A stretch of 64,000 bases of DNA from Klebsormidium nitens (lineage: Eukaryota; Streptophyta; Klebsormidiophyceae; Klebsormidiales; Klebsormidiaceae). The stretch lies in NCBI GenBank assembly GCA_000708835.1, contig DF237172.1, positions 1-64,000 on the forward strand, read 5' to 3'. Shown in pieces: positions 47,901 through 58,905 of this stretch. The translations under genes were made by a program, and so were the position numbers. The notes below the pieces were generated by a model. It was not told where the DNA came from. It saw nothing but the letters and a program-made list of their open reading frames with translations, and made no database searches. The stretch's first letter is position 1, and every line of letters starts with the position of its first letter.

Positions 47901-49983
47901 AAAAGAGCGCTGATCATCTGCTGTGCAAATGACAGGCCTTGGCTTCTAAGTGTACCCCTGAACTACGTTATGACGAGTCGTCCTTTGCTTAAAGCACACC
48001 TTATCAAGCCCACCCGAATCCAGCCGGTACTTTCACCCCCATTTTCTTTTCGAGTGGCACAAAATCAATCCGTGGAAAAAGTGAATCAGCGCCCGGCAAG
48101 GGCAGTACCTTGATGATGGATATAAAGCAGCCCCACGCATCAGAGACCGGGTAAGCTCCTCACGCCTCTTCTCAAAGCAAGTAGGCGCACGGTTCGGTCA
48201 CTAACTCACGATGTTGGTTGGGAAAGACTCACCGTCTCCCTGTCCTCATGTTGAACCTCGTCTTCCAGGAAACTCCACACCGTGGCTAGATCCTCCCTGC
48301 CCACCATCCGCAGCAGTTGCCAATCGTGCCTGGAGAATTGTACGACATAGCTGAAGCCTAATCCGAGAACTGAGAGCTTCGACCCCCCGAGAATGTTGTG
48401 ATAGGGGTCAGAAACCGGGCCTAAAAGAGTGTCCATTTAAGTACAGCTTACAGTCACAGGTGAGGCCATCATACAATTGGCATAACTGGAAAAGACTGAG
48501 GATATTGAAAAGATTATCAATAACTCCAGCGTCCAATGGATTCCCAGTATAAATCTGAACAAATCATCTTTCGGAACCTGTGTGCACCCGGAACTTCTGC
48601 ATCAACCTCTAGATCAGCCGCAGTTGACAGTTGAGACATATTCCAAGCTCTGTCAGCGTTTGCAAACTTCATATGAACAAGACCGCCAGAGTTTGAACCC
48701 ATTGGATGCAAGAAACAGTGGTTTGTTGAGTTTCTGCGGAAAGCTCGGATTCAAGCACACGCCACACTGCTTCCCAAACCACGCCATAAAGTGCCCCATG
48801 CTGTGAGCGCCTTCTGCTCATCGTACAACATGGCTCCCATCCTCCCAAGGCTCTACCCAAGCTCGGAATACAAAATGCAAAAGAATGGTAAAACTCAGTA
48901 AGACGAGAAATCTGGACTTCGGCATTCTCACTTCCGCAACTTGTTCGTGGGCAACAGTCATTGATGTGTGGCACAAACTCACTGCTTGCGCTTGATGAAG
49001 CGCTCCTCCTCAACCTCCTCACAAGACTCCACAACCCCCTCCTGCGTGCTGTCCAAGTCAGCATTCTCCCCGGGTGTGACCGGCTCGGCTGACTCGCTGC
49101 TTGGGGTCTGGCCCAGCTCCTCCCCCTCTTCCGCACCGGCACTATCCCCCCCAGACTCAACTTCGCTCAGCGTCTCCTCATTATTTTCACTTGCGCCTTT
49201 CTCATCCCCATCCGTCTCGCCCACATCGCCAGCCCGCTGCTCTTCCCGCCCCTCGTCTTCCACTTCTGTTTGCGGCCTCTGCTCTACTTCCGCCTTCGAC
49301 GTCTTCCTCGAGCCTTTCGCATACCACATCTTTGGATTCAACGGCGCCGAGGGCAGTTCGGTTCGCGCATTTGCAACCAGCGGCACGAACTTCCCGTCCG
49401 CGTCCACGCTCACGTGCTTGAACACGTGCTGAAGGCCCGCGAGCTTCATCTGGTGAGACAGCTGGCGCAGCTGATATTTATAGTGGCTGGCCCGCGACTT
49501 CGCCGTACTCAAATCGTCCGGCAGCTCTCCTAGCATGTCGTCTGCGGGATCTGTCGGTTCAACAATTCCCAGCGCGCGCTCACACTCTGCAATGGCCTCC
49601 TCGTTACTCTCCCTGCCTTCCAGAGGTATATACTCCTGGAGCAGCAGTGCGTAGAAGTATCCATGCTCCACCGAATTGGGGTTCAGAACTGTCGCTTGCT
49701 TCGCAGCTTCCAGCGCGACAGCCACGTGCCGCTTCTTCAGCGCGCTCGCATCGTGCTGCTGCTCTGCCAGCCGCTTCTCCACATATGCATGGTACCTGAA
49801 CCCCAGGGAGACATTGGGGTACTTCTGGCAGGTCTCCTTGATCGACTTCTGGGCCCGCGGCGGGTTGTTCTTCAGCGACTTGACTGCCTTTTCGCATTCG
49901 GCGCGCACAATGTCGTAGTCGCTGAGCCCAGACGTGGCTGCTTTTGCAGGCCCAACGGCGCTGCTCTTATTCTTCTTCCCCAT
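35998..49983 (-). CDS. DUF627-module-RING protein, intact copy (about 2461 aa)
   Basis: Eleven exons, high to low, join with matching phases and no stop: 49983-48983, 48329-48233, 47628-46387, 45588-45418, 44847-44456, 44164-42673, 42085-41429, 40263-40090, 39544-39038, 38416-38098, 37331-35998. Residues 1-333 start MGKKNKSSAVG and contain the DUF627 helical region (AECEKAVKSLKNNP, RYHAYVEKRLAEQQHDASAL) and an acidic tail. Then come repeated modules: a large helical exon (RQRNFVKE...MTWARRK), a short helical exon (ELHLALRSA-type) and a lysine-rich disordered exon (KKGKKKKKK, a likely nuclear signal). The tail is Pro/Ser-rich and ends in a C3HC4 RING at residues 2412-2449 (36150-36037). In plants DUF627 precedes DUF629 and a ubiquitin hydrolase; a RING end suggests E3 ligase activity instead. 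The DUF629-like exon of the + copy is missing. Confidence 0.75.
36037..36150 (-). other. C3HC4 RING finger of the intact copy
   Basis: The spacing is C-x2-C-x11-C-x-H-x2-C-x2-C-x10-C-x2-C, with CCIC, PCGHCLC, YDC and CPFC. This fits a metal-binding RING and all eight ligands are present. The same exon of the + copy keeps all eight as well (26945-27058). Its position at the extreme C-terminus, followed by only IESVFRLFF-type residues, resembles small C-terminal RINGs of plant ubiquitin ligases. Confidence 0.85.
36695..36810 (-). repeat. Coding minisatellite PTGQSA(V/I/S)
   Basis: Five to six copies of a 21-24 bp unit (plus strand GGCAGACTGCCCGGTAGGA) encode PTGQSAV, LPGQFGA, PTGQSAV, PTGQSAI and PTGQSAS in the RING exon of the intact copy. 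The + copy has a single PTGHSLF at the same place, so the expansion followed the gene duplication. Confidence 0.8.
40832..41006. mobile_element. MITE-like element, copy D
   Basis: Terminal inverted repeats of about 37 bp (CTCAAGAAAAATAATAGTAA... at left; complement ending TTTCTTGAG at right) each carry ATAATAGTAAG or ATAACAGTAAG twice. The core GACGGGTAGGGTTAG, GGTTAGGGTGGGTACGGG, CGGAGCGGGT and GTTAGTCGGAGCTTA is shared with copy A. CAACAGAGA at 40817-40825 and 41014-41022 is a likely 9-bp target-site duplication. It lies in an intron of the intact RING gene. Confidence 0.8.
42655..42664. promoter_or_regulatory. GCCACGTGGC palindrome at a splice donor
   Basis: A G-box-type palindrome lies eight bases inside the intron after exon 44164-42673. 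The same ten bases follow the paralogous exons at 46387 (46363-46372 and again 46339-46348) and at 22514 (22543-22552). Confidence 0.7.
43760..43990 (-). repeat. Coding 132-bp repeat (ESAPHTPVTSAT)
   Basis: Within exon 44164-42673 a unit encoding ESAPHTPVTSAT-(D/E)AA...ETLPA-(A/D)EG...NDG occurs twice with a 132-bp spacing (GCTGACGTCACT at about 43793 and 43925). A third copy starts the fused exon near 41815. Each copy contains TGACGTCA. Confidence 0.75.
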
Positions 49984-50727
49984 AGCTAACAAAGGAGGAG
50001 GCTGCCTTAAGCACAAGCTCGGGCGATCACATTCAAGAATGTAAGGCCATAGACCACCACGGGGCCAGCGGATTGGTCAAATCAAAGGGCGCGGCGGAGC
50101 AAACAGACGGTTCAGCATGTTGCAACCGTTGGTTTCCATTTTCGCAACCATTGTTTTCAATCTCCTGAGGCCCTATTGGGGCCGCTTATTGCACCGGTGA
50201 ACCCACAATGATCTTTGGAGCACGTCAAAACTTGGAGGAGCTGAACAAGCAAGTGCTGAACAAGTACAACATACGGTAGGTACACTGTCACAAGCACAGC
50301 TAGCTAGCTCCCGGCCCACGAGCAAGGTACAAACTAGACTGAGACCAAAGACAAAAAGGCGGTGGTAATGGCCGAAACACGACCACAGTATCTACTTTGC
50401 CACGTGGCGAGAAGGCCGAGCCCCCAAGCGCGTGCCCAAACTGGCCGAGAAAGGACGTGGCAGCCTGAGAAAGCTCTGCAGCCGGGCACTACTCCTCAGA
50501 CTCAGAGTGACACTGAAGGGCAGCAAGACGCAAGAGAAGAAGAGAAGACGCAAGCCAGCATCGCAGCCTGCAGACCATGACACCATGAACCTTCCTCAGG
50601 AGGGCGAAGTTGTCAGTTTCAACTGATGATCTTGGAACTTGAAGCACTCTGGACGCTGCTGCAAGCCCAACATATCAGAGTTTTCCACGCTCAATTCAAG
50701 AACTATTGCTTATGGTGGGCATGCAAG
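49984..50727. promoter_or_regulatory. Shared divergent promoter region, RING gene and AFG1-like gene
   Basis: Only 744 bp separate the two start codons, so the genes probably share promoter elements. GCCACGTGGC, a perfect G-box palindrome bound by plant bZIP and bHLH factors, lies at 50399-50408. A 72-codon plus-strand frame here (50362-50580) is low in coding character. ATG 50626, in frame with 50728, is an alternative start for the AFG1-like gene. Confidence 0.5.
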
Positions 50728-53700
50728 ATGGCACTGCTGCACAGTATGCAGGCGCGGGCACACAAGTCTGCCACAGAGACGCTCGCAAAGCTTTGCGTGT
50801 TCAGCTCTCGCCTGTGGCAGGAGTCGGTACTTACGGCGCTTGCATCTGATCAGAGGGTGGCTGCTAACAGGAACGTCGAGGGTGAAGAAAAGGCTGCTGA
50901 TACTAAATGTGATTCTGTGAAAGGGACACCGCTTAGAATATCTGGGCACTTGACTGGCTATTTGAGATCTCCAGTGTCAGTTGTTTGGCCAGGTGTGCAC
51001 ACGCTAGCTGTACCACCAGTTATCGGCCGACAGCAGCATGGATACAGTACATTTGCAGCACAAGAAGGTGAGGACTCAAATCTTTCATTGCCTCGTGCCC
51101 ACATCGAATGGACCAATGATCTGCTTTTAGAATCGTAAAGTCTTCATGCCTATCTGAAACAAAGACTCGAAGTTCTGTTTGGAAGGCCTTAGGGGAAGGG
51201 CAAGTGGAGCGCCTTGTCTTCTGGAGATTCTTCTCTTTGTTTTCTTCTCATTTTCCTACTTTCTGAAACGAGCGAACATCAGTCTGCGATTCGATCCCAG
51301 ATTCGGGACGCCCAGAATCGCCCCCACCAGCCCTGCCACGGGACCCCTTGGCTCGGTATGATGCCATGGTGGCGTCAGGGGCGCTGCAGTTTGACCCGCA
51401 GCAGCGCCAGGTGGCGGCCCAGCTGAGCGAGCTGGCGGCACAGCTAGCACTGCACCAGAAGGAGATGGACACTTTCCAGGTGTGTGCGGTAGCTTGAGAC
51501 TGAAGTTCAGCTGAATGAAAGGGTCTTGAGAGGGAGGTGTTTTGAACCGCAAAGGTGCGGTACTAACAACGCTTCTGTTCTGCCACACGAGCTTCTCAGG
51601 GCGTTTCAGGATCCTGAGATTAGATGCCAGAATATGGATAGTGTGCTAGTTGTACTGATGAAGAGCACTTTTGAAGTGATGAGCTGACTACAACTTGAGC
51701 CCGACCTACGCTGATTCAGTGGCCTGTCAAAGTTTGTCTTGTCATATCAGATCAGCTCTCGCATCAACCTCCTAGCTCTCAGAGGGAACGCCTCCTCAAA
51801 GCTTGATTGAGGCTCGTACTTTTCCATTTATATTCAGTGCCTATCTGATCCTCCAATTCTTTCCTTTGTGCCCAGGAAAAGCTCGACAGCTGGCTCGCAG
51901 AGCGTCAAGCTCGTTGCGAAAAGCTCATAGAAAAAGAACGGGAGGAGCTTGAGAAGCGAAGGGCACGGAACCGCAATGCGCCCAAGCGCGAGAACTTTAT
52001 AGCGGCATGGTTTCGGCAGCGGCGGAGGGACAGGGAACTAGGGGTGGGGAGGGCGGTGGCGCGCTTGAACAGGGAGAAAGCACTGGACGCCCAAATGGAG
52101 GCGAAGCCGGTGCCTCCAAAGGCGCCGGAAGGAGTGTACCTGTATGGAGCAGTGGGCTGCGGTGAGAGTGGTCGATGCCATATTCGTTGACAGTTGGCGC
52201 TCAATCCGAATGGAACTCACGTGGCTGTTGCGGCGGTCCTAATACCCAAAAAGTCACTTTAATTGTTGCCTGCCAGTATTTACTAGCGCGTGTGAATCGC
52301 GGTTACACGAACAGTGCATCCCATGCTTACCGGTCGCTCCTGCGGATGCATCTCTCTCACGGAACTCTGTGAGATGATGGTTCTTTTGAATGTGGCAAAA
52401 GCAGGACATCTGACTTGACTGACTATGAGAAGGGCTAACTCGTTAGAAGGCCCGCGATGAACTTCAAGAGACCATTTCTCATTAGAGCGGGGAGTATAAA
52501 GCTGTATATCTGACGTGTAGTCACCAGGTCGACCGCATCCAACAAAGGCGGGGCTCATCGCTAAGAGAGAGTTGAGAATTAGTTCGTCACTTGTTTGCAA
52601 CGTGCGTCCTAATCGTAATTGGTTTTGCTGCAAAATCAGGGGAAACTGCCGTGACTTAATGTAGTCTTGCTTGAAATATTGTTCATAGCGGTCACCTTCA
52701 AATCTCCGTGTCAGTAATCAGAGCTGATACCGTGAATGCTTTTCAACAAGAGCCCTCAAATCCGAGATATCACCGTGGGGAGCTTGGCGGTCCCAAGCGT
52801 CCCTCGTGACAATGCTGCTGAGCTCAGCCAAGCGTGTTCTAAACAAAGTTTGCATCTTTTGCGCAGGCAAGACTCTCTTGATGGACATGCTTTTCGCGGC
52901 CACAGACGGGGTCGTCAAGAGTCGTCGGAGGATACACTTCCATGCGGTAAGGACGTTACATTACTAGCCAGGACAGTTAGCTAAGAACGGACTGCTAAGT
53001 CGAGCTGAGACTTGACATTACCTTAGCAGGGGCGGTTCTAATTTGTGATAATTGTCATAAGAACGAGGGGGAATGAAACCGAGCGGAAACTTTGAGGGAA
53101 ATTGAGAAGCTGTGCTCTCTTTGCTGAAAAGAGATTAGCAGCCGCGTTTGGTTCTTTCGAGTTCAGCCGGTCCGCTGGTCAACGTGGAATAACGTCCTTC
53201 GTCAGAGAACCCAGTTTGCAGCCCATCTTCTGAAGTAATGCGCAGCTCGCCTTCCCGTTTTTGAACGCAGTTATCGTTTTCGACCATCCTCGCGTCTCAT
53301 TCGTGGCGTTCGGTCCATTTTGCCCGTGGTTAACTTCAGTGGTTAACTCCGGAATTTCTCCACCCCAGGCGATGCTGGAAGTCAACAGCCGCATGCACCA
53401 GTTGGAGCGCCAGCGCGAGACCCGCCAGTTTGAGAAGCGACTCGCCGCAGCAGCGGCCAAGGAGCGGGGCGAATCAGAGGAGGACACGTGGCAGGACGAA
53501 CATGACGACGACTACAAGAACATCGTCGATCTGGTGGCGGATGAGTACATGGGCGTGAAGGACGAAGCGGGGCTGCTGCTGCTGTGCTTTGACGAAGTGC
53601 AGGTGCGGATCTTATTTTTGAGGAGCGTAACCTCTCACTTTCAAGACGATGTACCAAACCCACGAACAATGAGTTGAGTCCTCGAGACGGTTGTGTAGGG

Positions 53701-56700
53701 ATAATGTAGGGCTTGTAAGAGTTTGGAGCAAGTAAGCTGTGGGTTTGACGTTTTCCTGCTCTGCGACGATGACCGCGATCGCAAAGGTCATCATGATGCA
53801 ATTTATGCTGCTTTTATTACCCTGACTTTCCAGTTAGGAATTGCTCAGCTTGAGCGAGACTTCCAAATTCTCGGGCAGGTGACGAACTTCCGTCCCTGCA
53901 ATCCTGCTGGGGGCCTTTCACCTGTATAAACGACCCTACACAATTGACACGATCCGCCTTTCGTCACCAGCGTGCTTGGTGTCCTCACACATCACCGAAA
54001 CTTCTTTTCGCAATCTGCCAAATCGCCAAAGCCCCGGCAGTGCTGGGCCTCTTAATCTCCATGTGTCGACACTCAACATGCCGCCTTTGTTACCATCGTG
54101 CTTCGGTTTCCTCACAACCCTCAAACCCGTTTCAGGTAACCGACCCGTTCACCGCCATCGTGCTGGGCGGCCTCTTGGAGCGGCTGCTCGCACGTGGCGC
54201 GGTCGTGGTGGCCACCAGCAACAAGGCCCCGCGCGCGCTCAACCAGTACGGGATGCAGGGCGAGCTGTTCGACAAGTTCGTGCGGCGGCTCGAGGACAAC
54301 TGCCACGTGTTGGGCGTCGGGACGGGGGTCGACTACCGGCGCGTGCTCGCGCGCGCGGCGGGGGACCTGGTTGGGCGGCATGAGGTGAGATTTTGACTTT
54401 GAGTGTTTGTTTCTACGCAGCTTTCAAGTTGCCGTGGTCGCGTAGTTCACTCTTAAAAGGCTTCACCTGGTTCAGGTCGCAGAGATTCGCAGTTATAGCT
54501 GTTTTCTGCAGCTGCTAGCGTTGATCTGATCTGTTCGTTTGTACGAGTCTGCTCTGCTTGAAAAGTCGTGTCCTGGCATCCTTTTCAATGCGGCAATTTA
54601 TGTCACTCATCTCCACATTCAAAAACTTTGTGCGTTTCGGTTGATTTTGAGCTGCACAAAGAGATCGAGATGACAGTCCTGAGCGATGCGCTTGTCGAAG
54701 TAGCCGATGATATCCTTTCCTTTCGGTTGCATGCCGTCTACTTCGGGTCATCCCGTTGCTCCGAACACTGCCGTCCTCTTTTAGAGTATTTGTCCTGTTT
54801 GTCAAGTTCTGAGCCTTTCTTTCCTTTGACGCTGTTGCCAACTCGAACAACTGAGGAGCACAACCGCCGTCGCACAACCCAAGAAGGTCAGAGGTAACAT
54901 GGTCGGTCCTTCCCACCAATACGGTCTGTGGGCTTTCTCATATTAAGCTTTCCCATTTTCTTCGCAGGCAAACTACTTATGGCCCATCAACCCCGCTTCT
55001 CAAGCCCGGCTAGAAACTCAGTGGAGGCAACTCATCGCCGCAGTTCCGCCCCAGTCACGCGCGGAGGGCGGTACATTCGTTCCGGTCATGTTTGGCCGGT
55101 CGCTCTATGTACCGCAGTCTTACGGCGATTTCGCCCGGTTCACATTCCCCGAGCTGTGTTCCCAGTCCGTTGGGGCGGCCGACTACATAGCGCTGTGTCA
55201 ACGGTACCATACCGTCGTGATCACCGACGTACCGCAGATGAGCATGCGGATACGAGATCAGGTAAGCCGGGGTTTTGGGACGCGCTAGCAGCTTATGGGC
55301 CTTATCGACACAAGTCGCAGGATTTTCCATTCACCGTTCAGCGTTGACTGTCTTGAGTCCCGTTCCAATTAAGGAGCGTGGAGTCTCTCCATCTTTTTCC
55401 TTGACAAAATTTATGAAGAGCTGAGTTACCGCTCCATTTCCGCCCCTTTGATGTACGCTGCTCCTATGTTTCAATCCAAGTTTTCCACATATGCAGCTTT
55501 TTCCTCGACCGGAAACAGACCCTTCCATCGCCAGTCCTCAACTCTCAGCGACGCTTTTCAAACTCCTTCGGTTTCCGGCTGTTTTGCATGTGTTGAAAAC
55601 GAGCATGATAAAACTAATTTCAGTTCTATGGAAGTTTGTTTCTCCATTGTTCAAGCGACTCGCTCCATTTCGCAGGCCCGCCGCTTCATCACGCTTGTCG
55701 ACGAGCTTTACAACCACCGGTGCCGCCTGATCTGCACCGCGGCCGCGCCGCCCGACGAGCTGTTCCTGGGGCAGGAGGAGGGATCGCTTATGGACCCGGA
55801 GCTCCTGGATATGGAGAGGTAAGCGGCTGCAGTAATTTCCGGTTCCGTTGCGAATTGCCCGTGTTCGTTCCGTTCGTAATGCCCGAGTCCGTTCTGATAT
55901 TACCGGTGGAAGAAGAACGTGGACTGCAGTTTGCAATCCCAGACCCCCACACTGCTTGGCACTCAACCTTCAAGGCAGCGCGCGACCGGTAACGTCAATG
56001 TCACCTCAAAGGTGGTCCGACGTTTGCCACGGACGGCGAAAGTCGAGGCCGAAAGGCCCAGTGCTAGGTCGCCAAAGTTACGGCATGTGAAAGCTTGCTG
56101 GCGGTGACGTTTACGGAACACATTTGTTCGCGCATATTGACCACGCGGTGTGGGGGTTCGGGAGTGCGAAGGGCAGTCCGCGTTCTTTTTCCATCCGTTC
56201 TGATACTGCTCAACTTTGACTTGCTCCGGCAGGGGTCAGTTATTCCAGTAGGATTTCGGGATTGTTCTAGTAGAATTTCGGGAATGTTCAACTTTGGGGG
56301 CTGGTGAAGAATTTTCCTGCGGTTGTCTCGGCTTGTTGCTCGCCGGGTTCAGAATCGGTAATGACGATGTGTACAGACTTGAGCTCACGAGCTTTATCCC
56401 GAGAGCGACGTGGAAAATAAGGCGGCATCGTTAGGTGTTCTGCGTCGAGTCTGCAAAGCGACCTCAACGGCCAGAAAATGTTGGCAGGAAAGCCTTCGTA
56501 CAGTCACAAGCACCTTCTGCAATGTATGATATTCCCGCTCTCCTGTGCGCAGCCTCCAGTTCGAAACCGAAGCGGAGGGCAGTCGGCTGCGGCGTGACGT
56601 CATGGCCGCGGCGGGCCTGACGCCGCTCGGTGGCGGGGCGGCCGGGAAGAGAATGTTGGATGCGCAGTTGTCAGGACGAGAGGAGCAGTTCGCGTTCAAA

Positions 56701-57178
56701 AGAGCGGTGAGCGCTCGTTCGGAATAAAGCAACCCGCTCAGAACCAGAAGGCTTTGCGTAAGCTCAGGCATTGAGGTATCTCTTAATTTAGGCAAAATAT
56801 CTATACTTTCCTCGGCGTTTCTCGCCGGCAAATGCGTTTCTCGGACGGACTGTTACTTGGAGAGACCCGAGGATGTGCTGCCGCGATTTTCGACACATGC
56901 TGGATTTGAAATTTACTCGCAATGAGGCAAAGTTTTCAGTTCTCCTTTAGCTGTTTGGGCAGGTTAAAGGTGATTCGACAAAGTTGACGGACAAACGAAG
57001 ACAAAGAATCATTGAGATTTGGATTTTTGGCCTCCAGGTTTCGAGACTTCTGGAGATGCAAACTCCAGGGTACCTCCAGTCGCGGTCAAGTTCGACAAAC
57101 TCATCAGGTACCGTCAAAGGAGACATGCAACTTTCTCAAGAGGCTTTAGCATTAGATCTGTCAGATTTCACAAGGTGA
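50728..57178 (+). CDS. AFG1L: AFG1-like AAA ATPase
   Basis: Ten exons join in frame to about 705 aa: 50728-51067, 51283-51479, 51876-52161, 52867-52946, 53369-53602, 54136-54384, 54968-55261, 55676-55818, 56553-56706, 57038-57178. Key parts are Walker A GAVGCGKT (residues 270-277, split by an intron), RRRIHFH, Walker B LLLLCFDEVQ (370-379), VVATSNKAP as sensor 1, LYVPQSYGDFARFTF, ITLVDELYNHRCRL, and a C-terminus EEQFAFKRA then VSRLLEMQ, all in the order known for AFG1/LACE1. The family acts inside mitochondria in turnover of respiratory-chain subunits. Exon 1 (MALLHSMQARAHKSATE...) is arginine/alanine-bearing and could be a transit peptide. It is longer than usual, so the true start is the least certain part. 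Confidence 0.9.
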
Positions 57179-58905
57179 CTTGCTCGCATCAATACAGGTA
57201 TCAGCCAGGTAGGCCCGAGATCAAACAAACGCCTCCCCGACTGATACAAAGATCAGACCAAGTTTGATCGACAAGGCGATAAAATAATCAGGGCGCGATC
57301 TTTGTCGTTGACCGTCAGAAATCCGAAAAGTGTGCTTATATTGTGCATGTGTGCTAGCTACGTCGTTGCAATGCAGCATAACCAGTACTGGAGAGTTAGA
57401 TATATTGAAAACCCTTTTGATTGGTGCAAGCCCGATCGATGTTGACCTTCAAATTACATCCGTCAGGTGACGGTTTGGCCTGTATCTAGGCCGCCCAAAA
57501 TCGAAGCAGCTCCAGTTGAGTCCTGAGGAAATTGTGAAGCTAAAAGGAATCCTGGGAAAATCATTGCCGAACATAAGGGTTCCCAGTTGACGGTGGCCGC
57601 GCAGGTGACATGCTTAGGGAAAGTTGTTGCATCTGCTTAGCAACCCCATGAACGTAGCGCTGATTTGCATGCGGCCAAAGTAGGTTGTCATTGCGTGTAT
57701 GCAAGTCAATATAGTGCAAAGTGATCAACTTAAACGAGGGGAATGCCCGTAGTTGAGAGCAGAGATGCATGTTCCACTTGTTTATAGGTGCTGCTAAGCT
57801 TGGAGAAGAGCTTATCGTCTTATAATGCAAGGGAGACATGACAGCACATGAAGCCCGCCTTGAAATTCAATGATATGGTGCATTTCTCTGCTTGATATCA
57901 TATTCCGAAATCATGTGTCTAATAAGGTAGAAAAGCGCATTCGAATCAGTCTTTCACGACGTCTTGATCGATTGCAATGAGCATGAAGGCTTGCAATCAC
58001 CACCATTTGCATCAAGGGTTGTGAATGTAGCAAAAGGCAATATTACATCAAATCACCAGCATGGTGGGGTATTACGGCGTGCAGGAAAAGCAGTCTTTCA
58101 ACTTTACTTTGGCGTGGATTAGGTGGAGCGCGGACTCTGGTTGCGCCGGTTGAAGTTGCAACGTAGTCCTCAGTGGACACACAAGCTTAATCGAAGCATC
58201 AACCGCATCTCTATCATTTGCAGCGTCACTGTGCAGGTTTGAGAGTTTAAGCACTCCCTCTAGGTTGGCGTCTTGTCACACCTGGCAGCCGACTTACGCT
58301 GCGGTCTGTGATCGTCGATTGTAATCAATTTATTTGTCATCGACGGTTGGAAGCTGCAGCTGGACAGACTTTGGCGCGCAAAACGACAAACTCAACTGGT
58401 GCAGCATGCTTGGGCGGCGTTGGAGGGGACGCGGACTCGACTCAGGGGTCGGGAGCAACTGAACAAGGAAATCTGTAACACTTTTCACCTGCGCACGTGC
58501 ATTTGTGAGCAGCATTTTTGCATAAGGGACATCAGAAGCGCCGTCATCTTTGGGAGCAAAAAGCAATCTGCCACATTGCAACTTCTTTGAATGTCCAGAC
58601 TACATTTCACCAGGTCCACAAAGATTGACAAGGGTTATGAACAGTACAGAACAACAAGATCAGCGCACCATCGCTGCTGACAAAGTGGCCACGACAGAAA
58701 GGATCAGCAATGATGATCTAGAATCTGCCCAGGCAGTTATCAAGTTGGACGTGGGTGTTTCCAAAAGAGGTGATTGCGTCATGAAGCGAGCAGTGGAGAA
58801 ACCTGTCTCATAGGCCTGTTTGTGACTCTGTCTGCAAGACTAGCAAAATTAGGGTTTGTAGCCTTTCACTCCTATAGCCTTGCTTGGCGCCAACAGAGAG
58901 GAGGC
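57179..58905. other. Intergenic stretch upstream of the WD40 gene
   Basis: No gene was recognised in these 1.7 kb. A frame from ATG 58638 (MNSTEQQDQRTIAADKVATT) ends at 58813 and could be a 5' untranslated or upstream open frame of the WD40 gene, but support is weak. The promoter of the WD40 gene should lie here. Confidence 0.5.

Noticed and set aside
50362-50580. Plus-strand frame MVMAETRPQYLL...
   Set aside because: Low-complexity Gln/Arg/Glu composition, no splice link to AFG1 exon 1, and it lies in the divergent promoter region.
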